NCBI GenBank assembly: GCA_905372355.1 | Contig: CAJPOT010000002.1 | Location: forward strand, 62,001 to 126,000 | Direction of reading: 5' to 3' | DNA length: 64,000 nt | Origin: an uncultured Selenomonas sp. | Lineage (GTDB): Bacteria; Bacillota; Negativicutes; Selenomonadales; Selenomonadaceae | Shown: one piece after another, positions 9,173 to 22,613 of the stretch | Position numbering within the stretch: position 1 is the stretch's first letter | Layout of the letters: each line of letters opens with the position of its first letter | Notes under the pieces: generated by a model | Seen by the model: the letters and a program-made list of their open reading frames with translations, nothing else | What the model was told of the DNA's origin: nothing | Databases searched by the model: none | Program-made: the position numbers and the translations under genes

Positions 9173-10159
9173 TCAAGGCGACAAGCGCACAGAGACCTTC
9201 ATTCCAGGTTGTATTCCTTCTCCCGCCTCTTCGGGAACAGAAATGCGCACACGGACTTTGCCAGATACCGTCTCATCTCCCTCGTCTGCATCAGGTTCCT
9301 CTATATCCTGCACCGTACCCTGTATGTCGCGTCCGCCCAAGCGATAAGAAGCGAATTGCCCTAGGCGCACCTTCGTTTTCTGATCATCGTTCAAAACGGC
9401 TTCAATCCACAAATCCTTGGCATTGCCGATGTTTGCAAAGGTTTGCCCCGTGCTGACCTTGCTTTCGGCGGCGATGTCTTCGGCTAGATAGAGCGTTCCG
9501 GAAGCGGGCGCAATGATATCTGTTCCCGCTTTATCCTGCTGCGCCTTTGCCAAGGCGATTTCCGCCTGCTTCAAAAACAGTTCTGCTTGTTTGATCTGTT
9601 CCGGCGAAGCGGGCTGCAGGACGGTGCGATAGCTTGATGAAGGTGCACGAGCCTGACTGGAAGCAACAGCGGCATTGTAAGCGGCCTCGGCTTCATCGCG
9701 CTTCACGGCGCTGATAGCGCCCATCGCATAGAGCTCGTTCATTCGCTCCATGCGTGCGCGTGCCGCTTCCGTATCGACCGCAGCGCTCGGAGCTTCATTC
9801 ACGACGGGCTGCGTGACAGCGATTCCTTTCTGCAAATTCTCCAAGCTTTGTTTCGCTAACGTGACATTTTGCTGCAACTGGGCGATATCCTCGTCCGTGA
9901 CATTGACCTTGATGTGCGCGAGGACGTCCCCTGCCTCCACATGAGCGCCGTCGGCGACCAGAATTTCCGCTATCGTGCCATCCGCCTTTGCTTTTGCGGG
10001 CACGAGCGCACTTTTCACCTGGGCGTCTTCGAGCGTCACAACATTATGCGAGCGCTGGTAGAGCCAGATGCCGCCGATCGTGAGGGCAGCGAGCATCAAT
10101 AGGCCAAGCAGACTGAACTGCAAAAATCGTATTGCCTTTTTCGTAACATCTATTTCCAC
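9173..10159 (-). CDS. HlyD/EmrA-type membrane fusion (periplasmic adaptor) protein
   Basis: The 328-residue protein has one N-terminal membrane helix (about residues 12-34), then a biotinyl-lipoyl half domain (VPAKADGTIAEILVADGAHVEAGDVLAHI-like), a coiled-coil hairpin rich in Ala, Glu and Gln (residues 85-185) and the second lipoyl half and beta-barrel (IIAPASGTLYLAEDIAAESKVSTGQTFANIG). Such adaptors link an inner-membrane exporter to an outer-membrane channel. No ABC, MFS or TolC partner is adjacent, so its partner is unknown. GTG at 10159 is the best start, with AGGTG six bases upstream; a GTG three codons earlier overlaps that site. Confidence 0.85.
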   Translation of the reverse strand: MEIDVTKKAIRFLQFSLLGLLMLAALTIGGIWLYQRSHNVVTLEDAQVKSALVPAKAKADGTIAEILVADGAHVEAGDVLAHIKVNVTDEDIAQLQQNVTLAKQSLENLQKGIAVTQPVVNEAPSAAVDTEAARARMERMNELYAMGAISAVKRDEAEAAYNAAVASSQARAPSSSYRTVLQPASPEQIKQAELFLKQAEIALAKAQQDKAGTDIIAPASGTLYLAEDIAAESKVSTGQTFANIGNAKDLWIEAVLNDDQKTKVRLGQFASYRLGGRDIQGTVQDIEEPDADEGDETVSGKVRVRISVPEEAGEGIQPGMKVSVRLSP

Positions 10160-10257
10160 GAAGATCACCTCTGCGCCATGGGAATCCCTCCAAGGAAAGT
10201 TTCCCGTCGGAACTGCGAACAGCGTGTGCAGGCACGAGACTTGACCATACAGTCGTG

Positions 10258-12882
10258 TTAAGCAAGCTGTTCCGCCAGAACCTTTTCAGCTTCCTGCAAA
10301 GCTTCTGGCATCTTAGCAGGCTCTTTGCCACCTGCCTGCGCCATCTCTTTTCGTCCGCCGCCGCCGCCGCCAACGATTTTAGCTGCCGCCTTGACCATGT
10401 TGCCCGCATGAGCGCCCTTTGCCACAGCTGTGTCACTCGCCTTCGCCACGAGGCTGACTTTCCCTTCGTGCGCGGCGGCAAGCACGACCACGCCGCTTTC
10501 CAGACGATCGAGCAGCATGTCGGCAATCTTTCGCAGATCGTCGATATTATCGGCTTCAACGATGCCCGAAGCAAAGGAAAGATCTTTTATCTGCTTCTTC
10601 TGCGCGAGCAGCATATCGACATCTCCCATGGCGCGTTCTTTCGTGAAAGAAGCGATTTCCTGCTTGAGTTTCTTGTTCTCTGCCAATGCGCTCTCAATAT
10701 GGGAAACAAGTTCATCATCGCGACATTTGAACGCGTGTGCGGCTGCGGCGAGAGTCTCCGCCTTCTCATTCATGTAGTCGATGGCCGCCTTGCCTGTCAA
10801 AGCCTCGATGCGGCGCACGCCAGAAGCGATGCCCGTCTCGCTGATGATCTTGAACATGCCGATCTCGCCGATGTTCTTTACATGCGAGCCGCCGCAGAGC
10901 TCTATGCTGAAATCCGGCACAGAGACGACGCGCACGACATCGCCGTACTTCTCACCGAAAAGCGCCATAGCGCCGAGTTTCTTCGCCTTGTCGATTTCCA
11001 TCTGCGCGATTTCCACAGGCTTTGCCATGAGAATCTGCTCATTGACCAGGCGTTCCACTTCCTGCAACTGCAGCGCCGTCACAGGCTCGAAATTGGAGAA
11101 GTCGAAGCGCAGGCGCTCGGGCATGACCAAGGAGCCAGCCTGATTGACCTGATCGCCGACGACGCGCTTCAACGCAGCCTGCAGGAGATGCGTTGCCGTA
11201 TGGTTGCGCGCTGACGACAGCTTCTTCATCCAATCAATCTGGATGGAAACATGGTCGCCAACCTTCAACATGCCCTCTTCAACATAACCGATATGATAAA
11301 CCGTGCCGTCGGGAAGTTTCTTGGCGTTGGCAACCTGCACGCGGCCAAATTCCGTCTCCAAAAGTCCGGCATCGCCGACCTGACCGCCTCCTTCTGCATA
11401 GAAAGGCGTCGACTGCAAGATGATGCCCGCCTCCTCGCCGTCGGCAAGCTCATCGACGAGACCGCCGTCCTTCCAGATGGCGACGACGGTCGATTCCTTC
11501 GCATTCTCATCGACACAGAGATGTGACGTATCGATGCCCGAGAGGTCGGGTACGGCGACGCGCTGATTTTCCTGCCGCGCGGCACGGGCACGTTCGCGCT
11601 GCTTCTCCATCGCTTTCTCGAAGGAATCTTTGTCAAGTTCCATTTCGTTTTCATGCAAGATCTCGTCGGTGACTTCCCATGGGAAACCGTACGTATCGTA
11701 GAGTTTGAAGCCAATTTCACCAGGAAGCACCTTTTTGCCTTCTCGCTTCAAGTCCTCGATGTGACCGTTCAAGAGTTCCATGCCCTGTGCGAGCGTCGCC
11801 GCGAAGCGATCCTCCTCAATGCTGATGACTTTCTTGATGTATTCTTTCTTCTCAGCAAGTTCTTCAAAGTCCGCTGCACCCTTGTAGATTTCAGCAACAG
11901 CGTCAATCGCGCCTTCCAAGAACTTGTCATGGATGCCGAGGATGCGCCCATGACGCACAGCGCGACGCAGGATGCGGCGCAGAACATAGCCGCGGCCCTC
12001 GTTTGACGGCAGAATGCCATCCATGATCATGATTGCCATGCTGCGCGCATGGTCAGCGATGACCTTGAGCGAGACGTCCTTCTCCGCATTTTCGCCATAA
12101 ACGACGCCAGATACCTTCGAGGCGTATTCGATGATGGGAAAGAGCAAATCCGTCTCGAAGTTCGTCTTCTTATTCTGCAGCACGGAAGCCAATCGCTCAA
12201 GACCGCATCCCGTATCAATATTCTTGTGCTCAAGCGGATTGTACTGACCGTCTTCTGTGCGGTCGAACTGCGTAAAGACGAGATTCCAGATTTCGAGGTA
12301 GCGGTCACAATCACAGCCGACAGCACAGTCTGGGCTGCCGCAGCCGCGCTCTTCACCAAGGTCGATGTAGATTTCCGAATCAGGACCGCAAGGGCCGGGG
12401 CCGATCTCCCAGAAGTTGTCATCGAGTTTCACGATATGATCCTGCGGGAAGCCAGGCTGCTCGCGCCAGATGGCGGCTGCTTCATCGTCCTTCGGATAGA
12501 CCGTGACCCAAAGCTTTTCCTTCGGCAAATCCAAGACATCCGTCAGGAACTCCCACGCCCAAGGAATCGCCTCTTTTTTGAAATAGTCTCCAAAAGAGAA
12601 GTTGCCGAGCATTTCAAAATACGTCTGATGACGTGCCGTGCGCCCGACGTTCTCAATATCTCCCGTACGTACACAGCGCTGGCTCGTCGTGATGCGCGTG
12701 CGCGGCGGTTTCATCTTGCCCGTAAAGAACGGTTTGAACGGCGCCATGCCCGCGCCGATCATCAAGAGCGTTGGATCGTTTGCAGGGATGAGCGAAGCGC
12801 TCGGCAACCGCAGATGCCCCTTTTTCTCCGCAAAGAACTGCAAATACGCTTCGCGCAATTCATTTCCTGTCATGTATTTCAA
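10258..12882 (-). CDS. alaS: Alanyl-tRNA synthetase
   Basis: This class II synthetase charges tRNA-Ala and edits mischarged tRNA. In order: the catalytic core (FFAEKKGHLRLPSASLIP, TTSQRCVRTGDIENVG, FEMLGNFSFGDYFK), the tRNA-recognition helices, the editing domain with HTATHLL near residue 565 and CGGSHVKNIGEIGMF near 665, and the C-terminal DHHA1 domain with the glycine-rich GGGGGGRKEMAQAGG. Its 874 residues are full length. The most likely start is TTG at 12882, five bases after AGG; an ATG three codons later (12873) is the alternative. It probably leads the alaS-hlyD-surE-ahcY-mtaD transcript. Confidence 0.96.
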   Translation of the reverse strand: MKYMTGNELREAYLQFFAEKKGHLRLPSASLIPANDPTLLMIGAGMAPFKPFFTGKMKPPRTRITTSQRCVRTGDIENVGRTARHQTYFEMLGNFSFGDYFKKEAIPWAWEFLTDVLDLPKEKLWVTVYPKDDEAAAIWREQPGFPQDHIVKLDDNFWEIGPGPCGPDSEIYIDLGEERGCGSPDCAVGCDCDRYLEIWNLVFTQFDRTEDGQYNPLEHKNIDTGCGLERLASVLQNKKTNFETDLLFPIIEYASKVSGVVYGENAEKDVSLKVIADHARSMAIMIMDGILPSNEGRGYVLRRILRRAVRHGRILGIHDKFLEGAIDAVAEIYKGAADFEELAEKKEYIKKVISIEEDRFAATLAQGMELLNGHIEDLKREGKKVLPGEIGFKLYDTYGFPWEVTDEILHENEMELDKDSFEKAMEKQRERARAARQENQRVAVPDLSGIDTSHLCVDENAKESTVVAIWKDGGLVDELADGEEAGIILQSTPFYAEGGGQVGDAGLLETEFGRVQVANAKKLPDGTVYHIGYVEEGMLKVGDHVSIQIDWMKKLSSARNHTATHLLQAALKRVVGDQVNQAGSLVMPERLRFDFSNFEPVTALQLQEVERLVNEQILMAKPVEIAQMEIDKAKKLGAMALFGEKYGDVVRVVSVPDFSIELCGGSHVKNIGEIGMFKIISETGIASGVRRIEALTGKAAIDYMNEKAETLAAAAHAFKCRDDELVSHIESALAENKKLKQEIASFTKERAMGDVDMLLAQKKQIKDLSFASGIVEADNIDDLRKIADMLLDRLESGVVVLAAAHEGKVSLVAKASDTAVAKGAHAGNMVKAAAKIVGGGGGGRKEMAQAGGKEPAKMPEALQEAEKVLAEQLA

Positions 12883-12966
12883 AAGAACCTACCCCCATCA
12901 GAGATTACGTCAAGCTTGAACAAATTCCGCTTAGGATTCATTCGCTCGACCTCGTACTAACAAACA

Positions 12967-12972
12967 ATTATA
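12967..12972 (-). promoter_or_regulatory. Extended -10 promoter of alaS
   Basis: TGCTATAAT on the minus strand is a perfect -10 box with the upstream TG of extended -10 promoters. The -35 region (near 12990-12995) is poor. It lies about 85 bases before the alaS start, inside the 133-base gap after ligA. The leader is too short for a T-box, and none was recognised. Confidence 0.5.
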
Positions 12973-13015
12973 GCATAGCCTGACACGATTGTTCCAGTGT
13001 TTTCAATATGCGATG

Positions 13016-17300
<4,285 letters not shown>

Positions 17301-17349
17301 TGTATCAACCTCGCAAACATCAGCAGCATACATGTTTGATTGTAGCAAA

Positions 17350-17387
17350 GGAAACGGCTGCCGCAGATATACTGCAGCAGCCGTTCC
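17350..17387 (-). terminator. Hairpin downstream of ppaC
   Basis: GGAACGGCTGC pairs with GCAGCCGTTTCC across a 15-base loop with one bulged base. On the minus strand it is followed by only TTTG. It sits 15 bases after the ppaC stop, so it probably attenuates rather than fully separates ppaC from pcrA. A TACAAT box (17339-17344) just beyond may re-initiate transcription. Confidence 0.5.
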
Positions 17388-17402
17388 TGCCTTTTACAGC
17401 TC

Positions 17403-19052
17403 TCACTGCTTCTTGATCAATTTGACGGCTTCCGAAAGGGGCGGGATGATCTGCTTCTTGCGCGACATGACGCCGGGCAGATAGATGTGCGTGCCGCTGG
17501 CATCCTTGTGGAATGCCTCGCCGATCAACGTCTTGGGCGATCCCGTGTAGAGCAGATACGTCCCTTCGGCGATGATGTCCGTGACCATGACGAGGCTCAT
17601 GTCGTAGCCTTCCTTCTTGCAGACGTCCGCCATGCTCTTGACAATTTCCGCCTCGATATCCATGACTTCCTTCGTGTCCATGACGGAAATCTGGCTGACG
17701 ATGATGCGGTAATCGCCAATCTGGAATTCCTTCATATCGTTCTTGGTGATTTCCAAGGGAGACATGTTGCCGATGCCCGATCCCGCCTTGAGCATTGCCA
17801 TGCCATATTCCATGATATCGACGCCGGCAATCTCCGCCAGACGTTCCGCCGTCTTCTTGTCGTATGGCGTGCAAGTCGGCGACTTGAAGAGCACCGTATC
17901 GGAAAGAATCGCCGAGAGGAGCAGGCCTGCGATCGACGGCGGGATGTCAACATCCCTGTGCCAGTGCATGTTCGCCACGATCGTCGCCGTGCAGCCCACA
18001 GGCTCTTGACGCGTGAAAATCGGCTCGCTCGTCTGGATGCCGCCGAGACGGTGGTGATCGATGATCTCAAGAATCTTCGCTTCCTCGATGCCCTCGACTG
18101 CCTGTCCGCGCTCATTGTGGTCAACCAAGATGACGCGCTCGCGCTCCGGTACCATGAGCATGTCCTTGCTCACGAGCCCGACGAGCTTGCCATTTTCCAC
18201 GACGGGATAATTGCGGTAGCTGTACTGCTCCATCGTTCCCTTGATGTCGCTCAGAAGGTCGAGCGGCTTGAAGGCGACGATCTCGTCCTGCATGATGCGC
18301 TTGACAGGCACGCACTGGTTGATGAGCCGCGCACAAGTGTAGGTGTCATAGGGCGTGTTGATGATGAGCATGTGGCGCTCCTCGGCTTCCTCGATGACGC
18401 TCGGCGACACCCTGCCGTTGCCCGTGACGATCATGCAGTCGATTCCCTGCTTCAGGCAGTCAATCAAAGTCTCGTCCCTGCGGTCACCGATGAGGACGAC
18501 GTCGTGCTCCTTGACGACATCCTGAATCATGCTGATGCTGCCTGCCGCGATGCGCACATTGCCGCGAATCTTGCCGCCCTCATCGCCGTTGACGATGACC
18601 TCACCGTCAATGACGCGGATCACATCGCGGAAGGAGACGCCCGCGTCGGCGAGATTCTGCATGCTGAGTTCCTTGAAATAGCGCTGCGCGAGGTCGCTGA
18701 CGGTCACGATGCCGATGAGCCGCTCGTCCTTATCGACGACGGGAACCGACTTCAGATCGTTTTCACGCATGATTTCGCCGAGATGACGCAGGCTGTCCGT
18801 TTCTTTGACGACAGTCTTGCAGTCGAGCGTGATGTCCTTCACGCGCGGATAGAGATCGGTGATGAGAAGAGGCTGTTCCACATGGAAGTGGTTCAGAGCA
18901 AATTTCGTCTCCTCGTTGACCTTTCCCGCGCGCGCCGGCACAACATTCTCGCCCATCGCCTGCTTCAGATGCGCATAGCCGATTGCGGAGCAGATGGAAT
19001 CCGTATCCGGATTGCGATGCCCTATCGTATAGATCGGTTTCGTATTTTTCAT
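17403..19052 (-). CDS. ppaC: Manganese-dependent inorganic pyrophosphatase with CBS and DRTGG domains
   Basis: This family II enzyme splits pyrophosphate. The catalytic DHH part is interrupted by a regulatory insert. Residues 8-21 (YTIGHRNPDTDSIC) hold the first metal ligands. CBS 1 (about 75-125), a DRTGG domain (about 130-245) and CBS 2 (about 245-300) follow. The catalytic half resumes at ILVDHNERGQAVEGIEE and IIDHHRLGG, ending with the DHHA2 motif SRKKQIIPPL. CBS-containing pyrophosphatases are known to be controlled by adenine nucleotides and, with DRTGG, diadenosine polyphosphates. The ATG at 19052 has GGGAGG ten bases upstream; a longer frame is unlikely. A TTGCTT/TATAAT promoter lies just upstream. 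Confidence 0.94.
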   Translation of the reverse strand: MKNTKPIYTIGHRNPDTDSICSAIGYAHLKQAMGENVVPARAGKVNEETKFALNHFHVEQPLLITDLYPRVKDITLDCKTVVKETDSLRHLGEIMRENDLKSVPVVDKDERLIGIVTVSDLAQRYFKELSMQNLADAGVSFRDVIRVIDGEVIVNGDEGGKIRGNVRIAAGSISMIQDVVKEHDVVLIGDRRDETLIDCLKQGIDCMIVTGNGRVSPSVIEEAEERHMLIINTPYDTYTCARLINQCVPVKRIMQDEIVAFKPLDLLSDIKGTMEQYSYRNYPVVENGKLVGLVSKDMLMVPERERVILVDHNERGQAVEGIEEAKILEIIDHHRLGGIQTSEPIFTRQEPVGCTATIVANMHWHRDVDIPPSIAGLLLSAILSDTVLFKSPTCTPYDKKTAERLAEIAGVDIMEYGMAMLKAGSGIGNMSPLEITKNDMKEFQIGDYRIIVSQISVMDTKEVMDIEAEIVKSMADVCKKEGYDMSLVMVTDIIAEGTYLLYTGSPKTLIGEAFHKDASGTHIYLPGVMSRKKQIIPPLSEAVKLIKKQ

Positions 19053-19095
19053 CGAAAAGAAGCCTCCCGTTTTCAGATGATATATGATGATTTCC

Positions 19096-19125
19096 ATTAT
19101 ATCCTACGATACACACGAAAAGCAA
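19096..19125 (-). promoter_or_regulatory. Promoter of ppaC
   Basis: TTGCTT (19120-19125) and TATAAT (19096-19101) on the minus strand are 18 bases apart, 44 bases before the ppaC ATG. The -35 box overlaps the tail of the histidine-operon terminator. Confidence 0.6.
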
Positions 19126-19169
19126 GCCCGCATCGGCAAGATGGAAATCATATCTTGCCGATGCAGGCT
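19125..19169 (-). terminator. Terminator of the histidine operon, overlapping the last gene's stop codon
   Basis: AGCCTGCATCGGCAAGAT and ATCTTGCCGATGCGGGCT pair over 18 bases with a single G-T, around a 9-base loop, followed by TGCTTTTC. The first arm is coding sequence for the final CIGKI of the nitroreductase, whose stop codon lies at the edge of the loop. The terminator is therefore built into the end of the gene. Confidence 0.8.
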
Positions 19170-19783
19170 GCATGTACGATCTTTTTCTCCTCACCGTCGA
19201 GCAGGAGCGAGCGATGCAGCGCCGCCTCATCGAATCGGCCGACGGCGCACGCGCCCAAGTCCAGTGCCTCAGCCGTCAGATAGAAATTCTGCCCGATATG
19301 ACCGGCATCAAGATAGATGTACTCGTAGACCTTGCGCCCGTACGTGCGAATGCCGCGCACGATGTCTGCGACCCAAAAGAAGATTGCCGCACTTTGACGC
19401 ACCATTGCCTGCTGCTCGAAGGCAGTGAGCATTTCCTCTGGAGCATCTTCAGAAAGAGTCAACCTCTTCAGTGCATGTTCCACAGGCATAAATTGATAAA
19501 AGTCTGTGGGCACATCTTCTGCGTTCTGCAGATACAACAGGGTTGTCAACGGATGGAGCGCCGCTGCCGACGGGACATTGCGCAGCGTGCGCCCTCCTTC
19601 TGCGACCATCTTGACGCCCTGCGTGCACCATAAGAGATAAGAAAGCTCCTGCAAGGACAGAGCCTCCGCCGTGTACTGCCTACGGCTTGCGCGAAGTTCA
19701 ATAAGCTCCAGGAAGTTGATTTCCCGGTCAGGCAGGAGGTCAGGTTCGGGCAGCTGCAGGACATCGCCCTTTCCCTCACACAT
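19148..19783 (-). CDS. SagB-type nitroreductase-fold oxidoreductase
   Basis: This 211-residue protein fits the SagB/ThcOx branch of the FMN-dependent nitroreductase family. Seen are [31 protein letters not shown] near the N-terminus, [17 protein letters not shown], and the C-terminal [31 protein letters not shown] that binds flavin and closes the dimer. Stand-alone members are mostly uncharacterised; SagB itself oxidises azolines in peptide toxins, but no toxin, SagC or SagD gene is near. Its ATG lies inside the end of hisIE (8-base overlap), so it is translationally coupled and is the last gene of the histidine operon. Its role there is unknown. Confidence 0.8.
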   Translation of the reverse strand: MCEGKGDVLQLPEPDLLPDREINFLELIELRASRRQYTAEALSLQELSYLLWCTQGVKMVAEGGRTLRNVPSAAALHPLTTLLYLQNAEDVPTDFYQFMPVEHALKRLTLSEDAPEEMLTAFEQQAMVRQSAAIFFWVADIVRGIRTYGRKVYEYIYLDAGHIGQNFYLTAEALDLGACAVGRFDEAALHRSLLLDGEEKKIVHAACIGKI

Positions 19784-20483
19784 CGGGACGCACGCCGTCC
19801 TTTCCTGTGAATTGGTGGTAGCTGCCGCCGCTCCTGCGGTTCATAAGCTCGACGAACAGTTCATCGGGCACGATGTTGTGGAACGCGAGAAGCACGAGGC
19901 AGTGATACCAGAGATCGCCCATCTCGTAAAGGATGTCGCTCTTTTCCATATTCTTTGAGGCGATGATGGTCTCTGCCGCTTCTTCGCCTACCTTTTTCAA
20001 GATCTTGTCCTGTCCCTTGTCGAAGAGATAATTCGTGTAGGAACCTTCAACGGGATGAACGCGCCGCTCCTGGATGACGTGATAAACGGCATTGAGCACT
20101 TCTGCGAGCGAAGTCTGCGGCTCGTCGCCGATGACGGCGACGCCCTTCTCGTCCTTGCCCAGCCTGCGTCCGCTGAAGCACGAGTATGTGCCCGTATGGC
20201 ACGCGACACCCGCCTGATGCACGCGCACGAGAAGCGTGTCTCCGTCGCAGTCGTAGGAGATTTCCTTGACCTGCTGCACGTTGCCCGAAGTCTCCCCCTT
20301 GCGCCAGAGCTTCTTGCGCGAGCGGCTGTAGAACCATGTGAAGCCTGTTTCCAAAGTTTTCTTCAGCGATTCCTCATTCATGTAGGCGAGCATGAGAACC
20401 TCGCCGTTTTCCTCCTGCACGATGGCGGGGACAAGACCTTTTTCGTCAAAATGTATCATGGAAATATCAATCGAAGTATTCAT
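19776..20483 (-). CDS. hisIE: Bifunctional phosphoribosyl-AMP cyclohydrolase / phosphoribosyl-ATP pyrophosphatase
   Basis: It carries out steps 2 and 3 of histidine synthesis. Residues 1-115 are His[25 protein letters not shown], the [10 protein letters not shown] loop and the zinc/magnesium site [11 protein letters not shown] with [12 protein letters not shown]. Residues 140-225 are HisE, an all-alpha MazG-like domain with [12 protein letters not shown] and [14 protein letters not shown]. The fusion is common. It overlaps the hisF stop by ATGA (20480-20483), and its own stop overlaps the nitroreductase start. Confidence 0.96.
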   Translation of the reverse strand: MNTSIDISMIHFDEKGLVPAIVQEENGEVLMLAYMNEESLKKTLETGFTWFYSRSRKKLWRKGETSGNVQQVKEISYDCDGDTLLVRVHQAGVACHTGTYSCFSGRRLGKDEKGVAVIGDEPQTSLAEVLNAVYHVIQERRVHPVEGSYTNYLFDKGQDKILKKVGEEAAETIIASKNMEKSDILYEMGDLWYHCLVLLAFHNIVPDELFVELMNRRSGGSYHQFTGKDGVRPDV

Positions 20484-21238
20484 AATCTGACCTCCACTCC
20501 ACGATTCTTCAGATAATCCTTGACTTCCCTTATGGTAAATTCGCCATAGTGGAAAACCGAAGCGGCAAGGACGGCGTCCGCCTTCCCTTCCGTCAGTACA
20601 TCATAAAAATGAGAGAGCTTCCCCGCGCCGCCCGAGGCGATGACGGGCACAGGGACGCTTTCAGAAACAGCGCGCGTCAACGCGATGTCGTAGCCATCCT
20701 TCGTGCCGTCAGCGTCCATGCTCGTCAAAAGGATTTCCCCTGCGCCCAAAGCGACACCCTTCTTCGCCCAAGCAAGGCAGTCCATGCCTGTCGGCGTCCT
20801 GCCGCCATTGATGTAGACCTCCCACTCGTTTTCCCCGCTCTTTCGCGCGTCGATGGCGAGGACGATGCACTGCCTGCCAAAGCGCTCCGCGCCGAGGCGC
20901 AGAACCTCGGGATCTTTCACGGAGGCCGTGTTGAAGGACACCTTGTCCGCACCCGACTTCAACAGCCTGCGGATATCCTCGGGCGTGCGTATGCCGCCGC
21001 CGACGGTGAACGGGATGAACATCTCGGAGGCGCAGGCCTTGGCCACTTGGACGATGGTCGATCGCTCCTCGTGCGACGCCGTAATGTCGAGGAACACCAG
21101 CTCGTCCGCCCCTTCTTTGTCATAGCGTGCCGCCAGTTCGACGGGATCGCCCGCATCGCGCAGACCGACGAAGTTCGTGCCCTTGACGACGCGCCCGTTT
21201 CTGACATCGAGGCAGGGAATGACGCGCTTCGTATACAT
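20480..21238 (-). CDS. hisF: Imidazole glycerol phosphate synthase, cyclase subunit
   Basis: This (beta/alpha)8 barrel uses ammonia from HisH to form IGP and AICAR. The start [19 protein letters not shown] with the catalytic Asp near residue 11, FLDITAS, the phosphate loops [10 protein letters not shown] and [24 protein letters not shown] (second catalytic Asp) and VIASGGAG are all present. The ATG at 21238 has a strong AGGAGGGG upstream and lies one base after the hisA stop; an upstream extension is spurious. The length of 252 residues is standard. Confidence 0.97.
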   Translation of the reverse strand: MYTKRVIPCLDVRNGRVVKGTNFVGLRDAGDPVELAARYDKEGADELVFLDITASHEERSTIVQVAKACASEMFIPFTVGGGIRTPEDIRRLLKSGADKVSFNTASVKDPEVLRLGAERFGRQCIVLAIDARKSGENEWEVYINGGRTPTGMDCLAWAKKGVALGAGEILLTSMDADGTKDGYDIALTRAVSESVPVPVIASGGAGKLSHFYDVLTEGKADAVLAASVFHYGEFTIREVKDYLKNRGVEVRL

Positions 21239-21239
21239 T

Positions 21240-21971
21240 TTACCCCTCCTGGCCGGCGATTTCAATGGCTTCCTGCAAGTCAAGCGCCCCCGTATAGATG
21301 GATTTGCCAACGATCACGCCGCAGACGCCATCGGCTTCCAACGCCTTCAGGCGACGGATGTCATCGAGAGAATTTACACCGCCCGAAGCGATGACCGCTG
21401 CGCCGCTCTCCTTGGCGAGCGCGACCGTCGCCTCCGCGTTCACGCCCGTCAATGTTCCGTCACGAGAAATGTCGGTGTAGATGATGGTGCGAACGCCTGC
21501 ATTGACCATGCGCTTTGCCAACTCGCCCGCTTCCACTTCGCCGGAAACGCCCCAGCCATCGACGGCGACGATGCCGTCCTTGGCGTCGATACCCACGATG
21601 ATGCGCTCCTCGTACTTTTGGCACGCCTCTTCCACAAGCGCGGGATTCTGCACCGCCACGGAGCCGAGGATCACGCGACTCACACCGAGAGCCAGCACCT
21701 CTTCAATATTTTCGAGCGAACGGATGCCGCCACCAAGTTCAACAGGGATGTCTACACTCCCCAGGATGCGCTCTACCGCAGCGAGATTCATCGGCTTCTT
21801 CGCCAGAGCGCCGTCTAAGTCGACAAGATGCAGGAAGCGTGCGCCGGCGCTCTGCCACTTCATTGCCATTTCCTCAGGATGATCAGAAAAAACCGTCTCC
21901 CGGGCAAAGTCCCCCTTGAACAAGCGCACGCATTTTCCATTTCTTATATCAATCGCCGGAATGATGAGCAT
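21240..21971 (-). CDS. hisA: ProFAR isomerase (1-(5-phosphoribosyl)-5-[(5-phosphoribosylamino)methylideneamino] imidazole-4-carboxamide isomerase)
   Basis: HisA catalyses the Amadori rearrangement before HisF/H. The 243-residue barrel shows the catalytic Asp in [47 protein letters not shown] [11 protein letters not shown], the second catalytic Asp in [12 protein letters not shown] and [12 protein letters not shown]. It is monofunctional HisA, not the PriA form. The ATG at 21971 follows GGCGGGAG and lies 11 bases after hisH. A longer open frame upstream overlaps hisH and is rejected. Confidence 0.97.
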   Translation of the reverse strand: MLIIPAIDIRNGKCVRLFKGDFARETVFSDHPEEMAMKWQSAGARFLHLVDLDGALAKKPMNLAAVERILGSVDIPVELGGGIRSLENIEEVLALGVSRVILGSVAVQNPALVEEACQKYEERIIVGIDAKDGIVAVDGWGVSGEVEAGELAKRMVNAGVRTIIYTDISRDGTLTGVNAEATVALAKESGAAVIASGGVNSLDDIRRLKALEADGVCGVIVGKSIYTGALDLQEAIEIAGQEG

Positions 21972-21982
21972 TCTCCCGCCCC

Positions 21983-22603
21983 CTAAGCATTCACAAAATT
22001 CTTCAGGATCGCGCTGCCGACCGCTCCCGATTTCTCGGGATGGAACTGGACGGCCTGAACATTGTCCTTCGCTACCGCCGCTGTCAGGCATTCGCCGTAC
22101 ATCGTCTGCGCCGTGATGATCTGCGGCTCTTCGGGCACAGCATGATAGCTGTGAACGAAGTAGACGTAAGAACCTGCACGGATGCCGCGGAAAAGGCCGA
22201 TGCCCGGCTGCCCCTCATGGCGTTGTGCAAAATCCAAGGAGTTCCATCCCATGTGCGGAATCTTCAGCCCAGGCGCCTCGATGCGGCGCACCCTGCCGGA
22301 AAAGATGCCGAGTCCTGCAGCGTTTGGCGATTCGTCGCTGCCTTCGAAAAGGATCTGCAGGCCGACGCAGATGCCAAGAAGCGGCTTTCCCGCTTCTATC
22401 TCATGCCGTATCACAGGGATCAACCCCGTCGCTTCCAGACGCTTCATGCAGTCGCCGAATGCGCCCACGCCCGGCAGGACGAGCTTCTCCGCCACCGCAA
22501 TTCGTTCTGCATCGTGAGTGACCTCCACTTCTGCACCACTATGGAGGAGCGCTTTTTCCACGCTGAAGAGGTTTCCTACGCCGTAATCAATGACCGCAAT
22601 CAT
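21983..22603 (-). CDS. hisH: Imidazole glycerol phosphate synthase, glutaminase subunit
   Basis: This class I glutamine amidotransferase feeds ammonia to HisF. The 206 residues begin IAVIDYGVGNLFSVEKAL; the nucleophile elbow is LLGICVGLQILFEGS, and the His-Glu pair is in VQFHPEKSGAVG. HMGWNSLDF and YFVHSYHAVPEE are further family blocks. The ATG at 22603 has TAGGAGGA upstream; the frame runs further back into hisB but that part is not HisH-like. It sits ten bases after hisB. Confidence 0.96.
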   Translation of the reverse strand: MIAVIDYGVGNLFSVEKALLHSGAEVEVTHDAERIAVAEKLVLPGVGAFGDCMKRLEATGLIPVIRHEIEAGKPLLGICVGLQILFEGSDESPNAAGLGIFSGRVRRIEAPGLKIPHMGWNSLDFAQRHEGQPGIGLFRGIRAGSYVYFVHSYHAVPEEPQIITAQTMYGECLTAAVAKDNVQAVQFHPEKSGAVGSAILKNFVNA

Positions 22604-22613
22604 GCAAATCCTC

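Noticed and set aside
12883..13015. A T-box or attenuator before alaS
   Set aside because: The leader after the -10 box is under 90 bases and has no T-box sequence or terminator hairpin.
17487..19283. A 598-codon plus-strand open frame opposite ppaC
   Set aside because: Antisense to a clear CBS-pyrophosphatase; low-complexity Asp/Arg/Leu composition and no motif.
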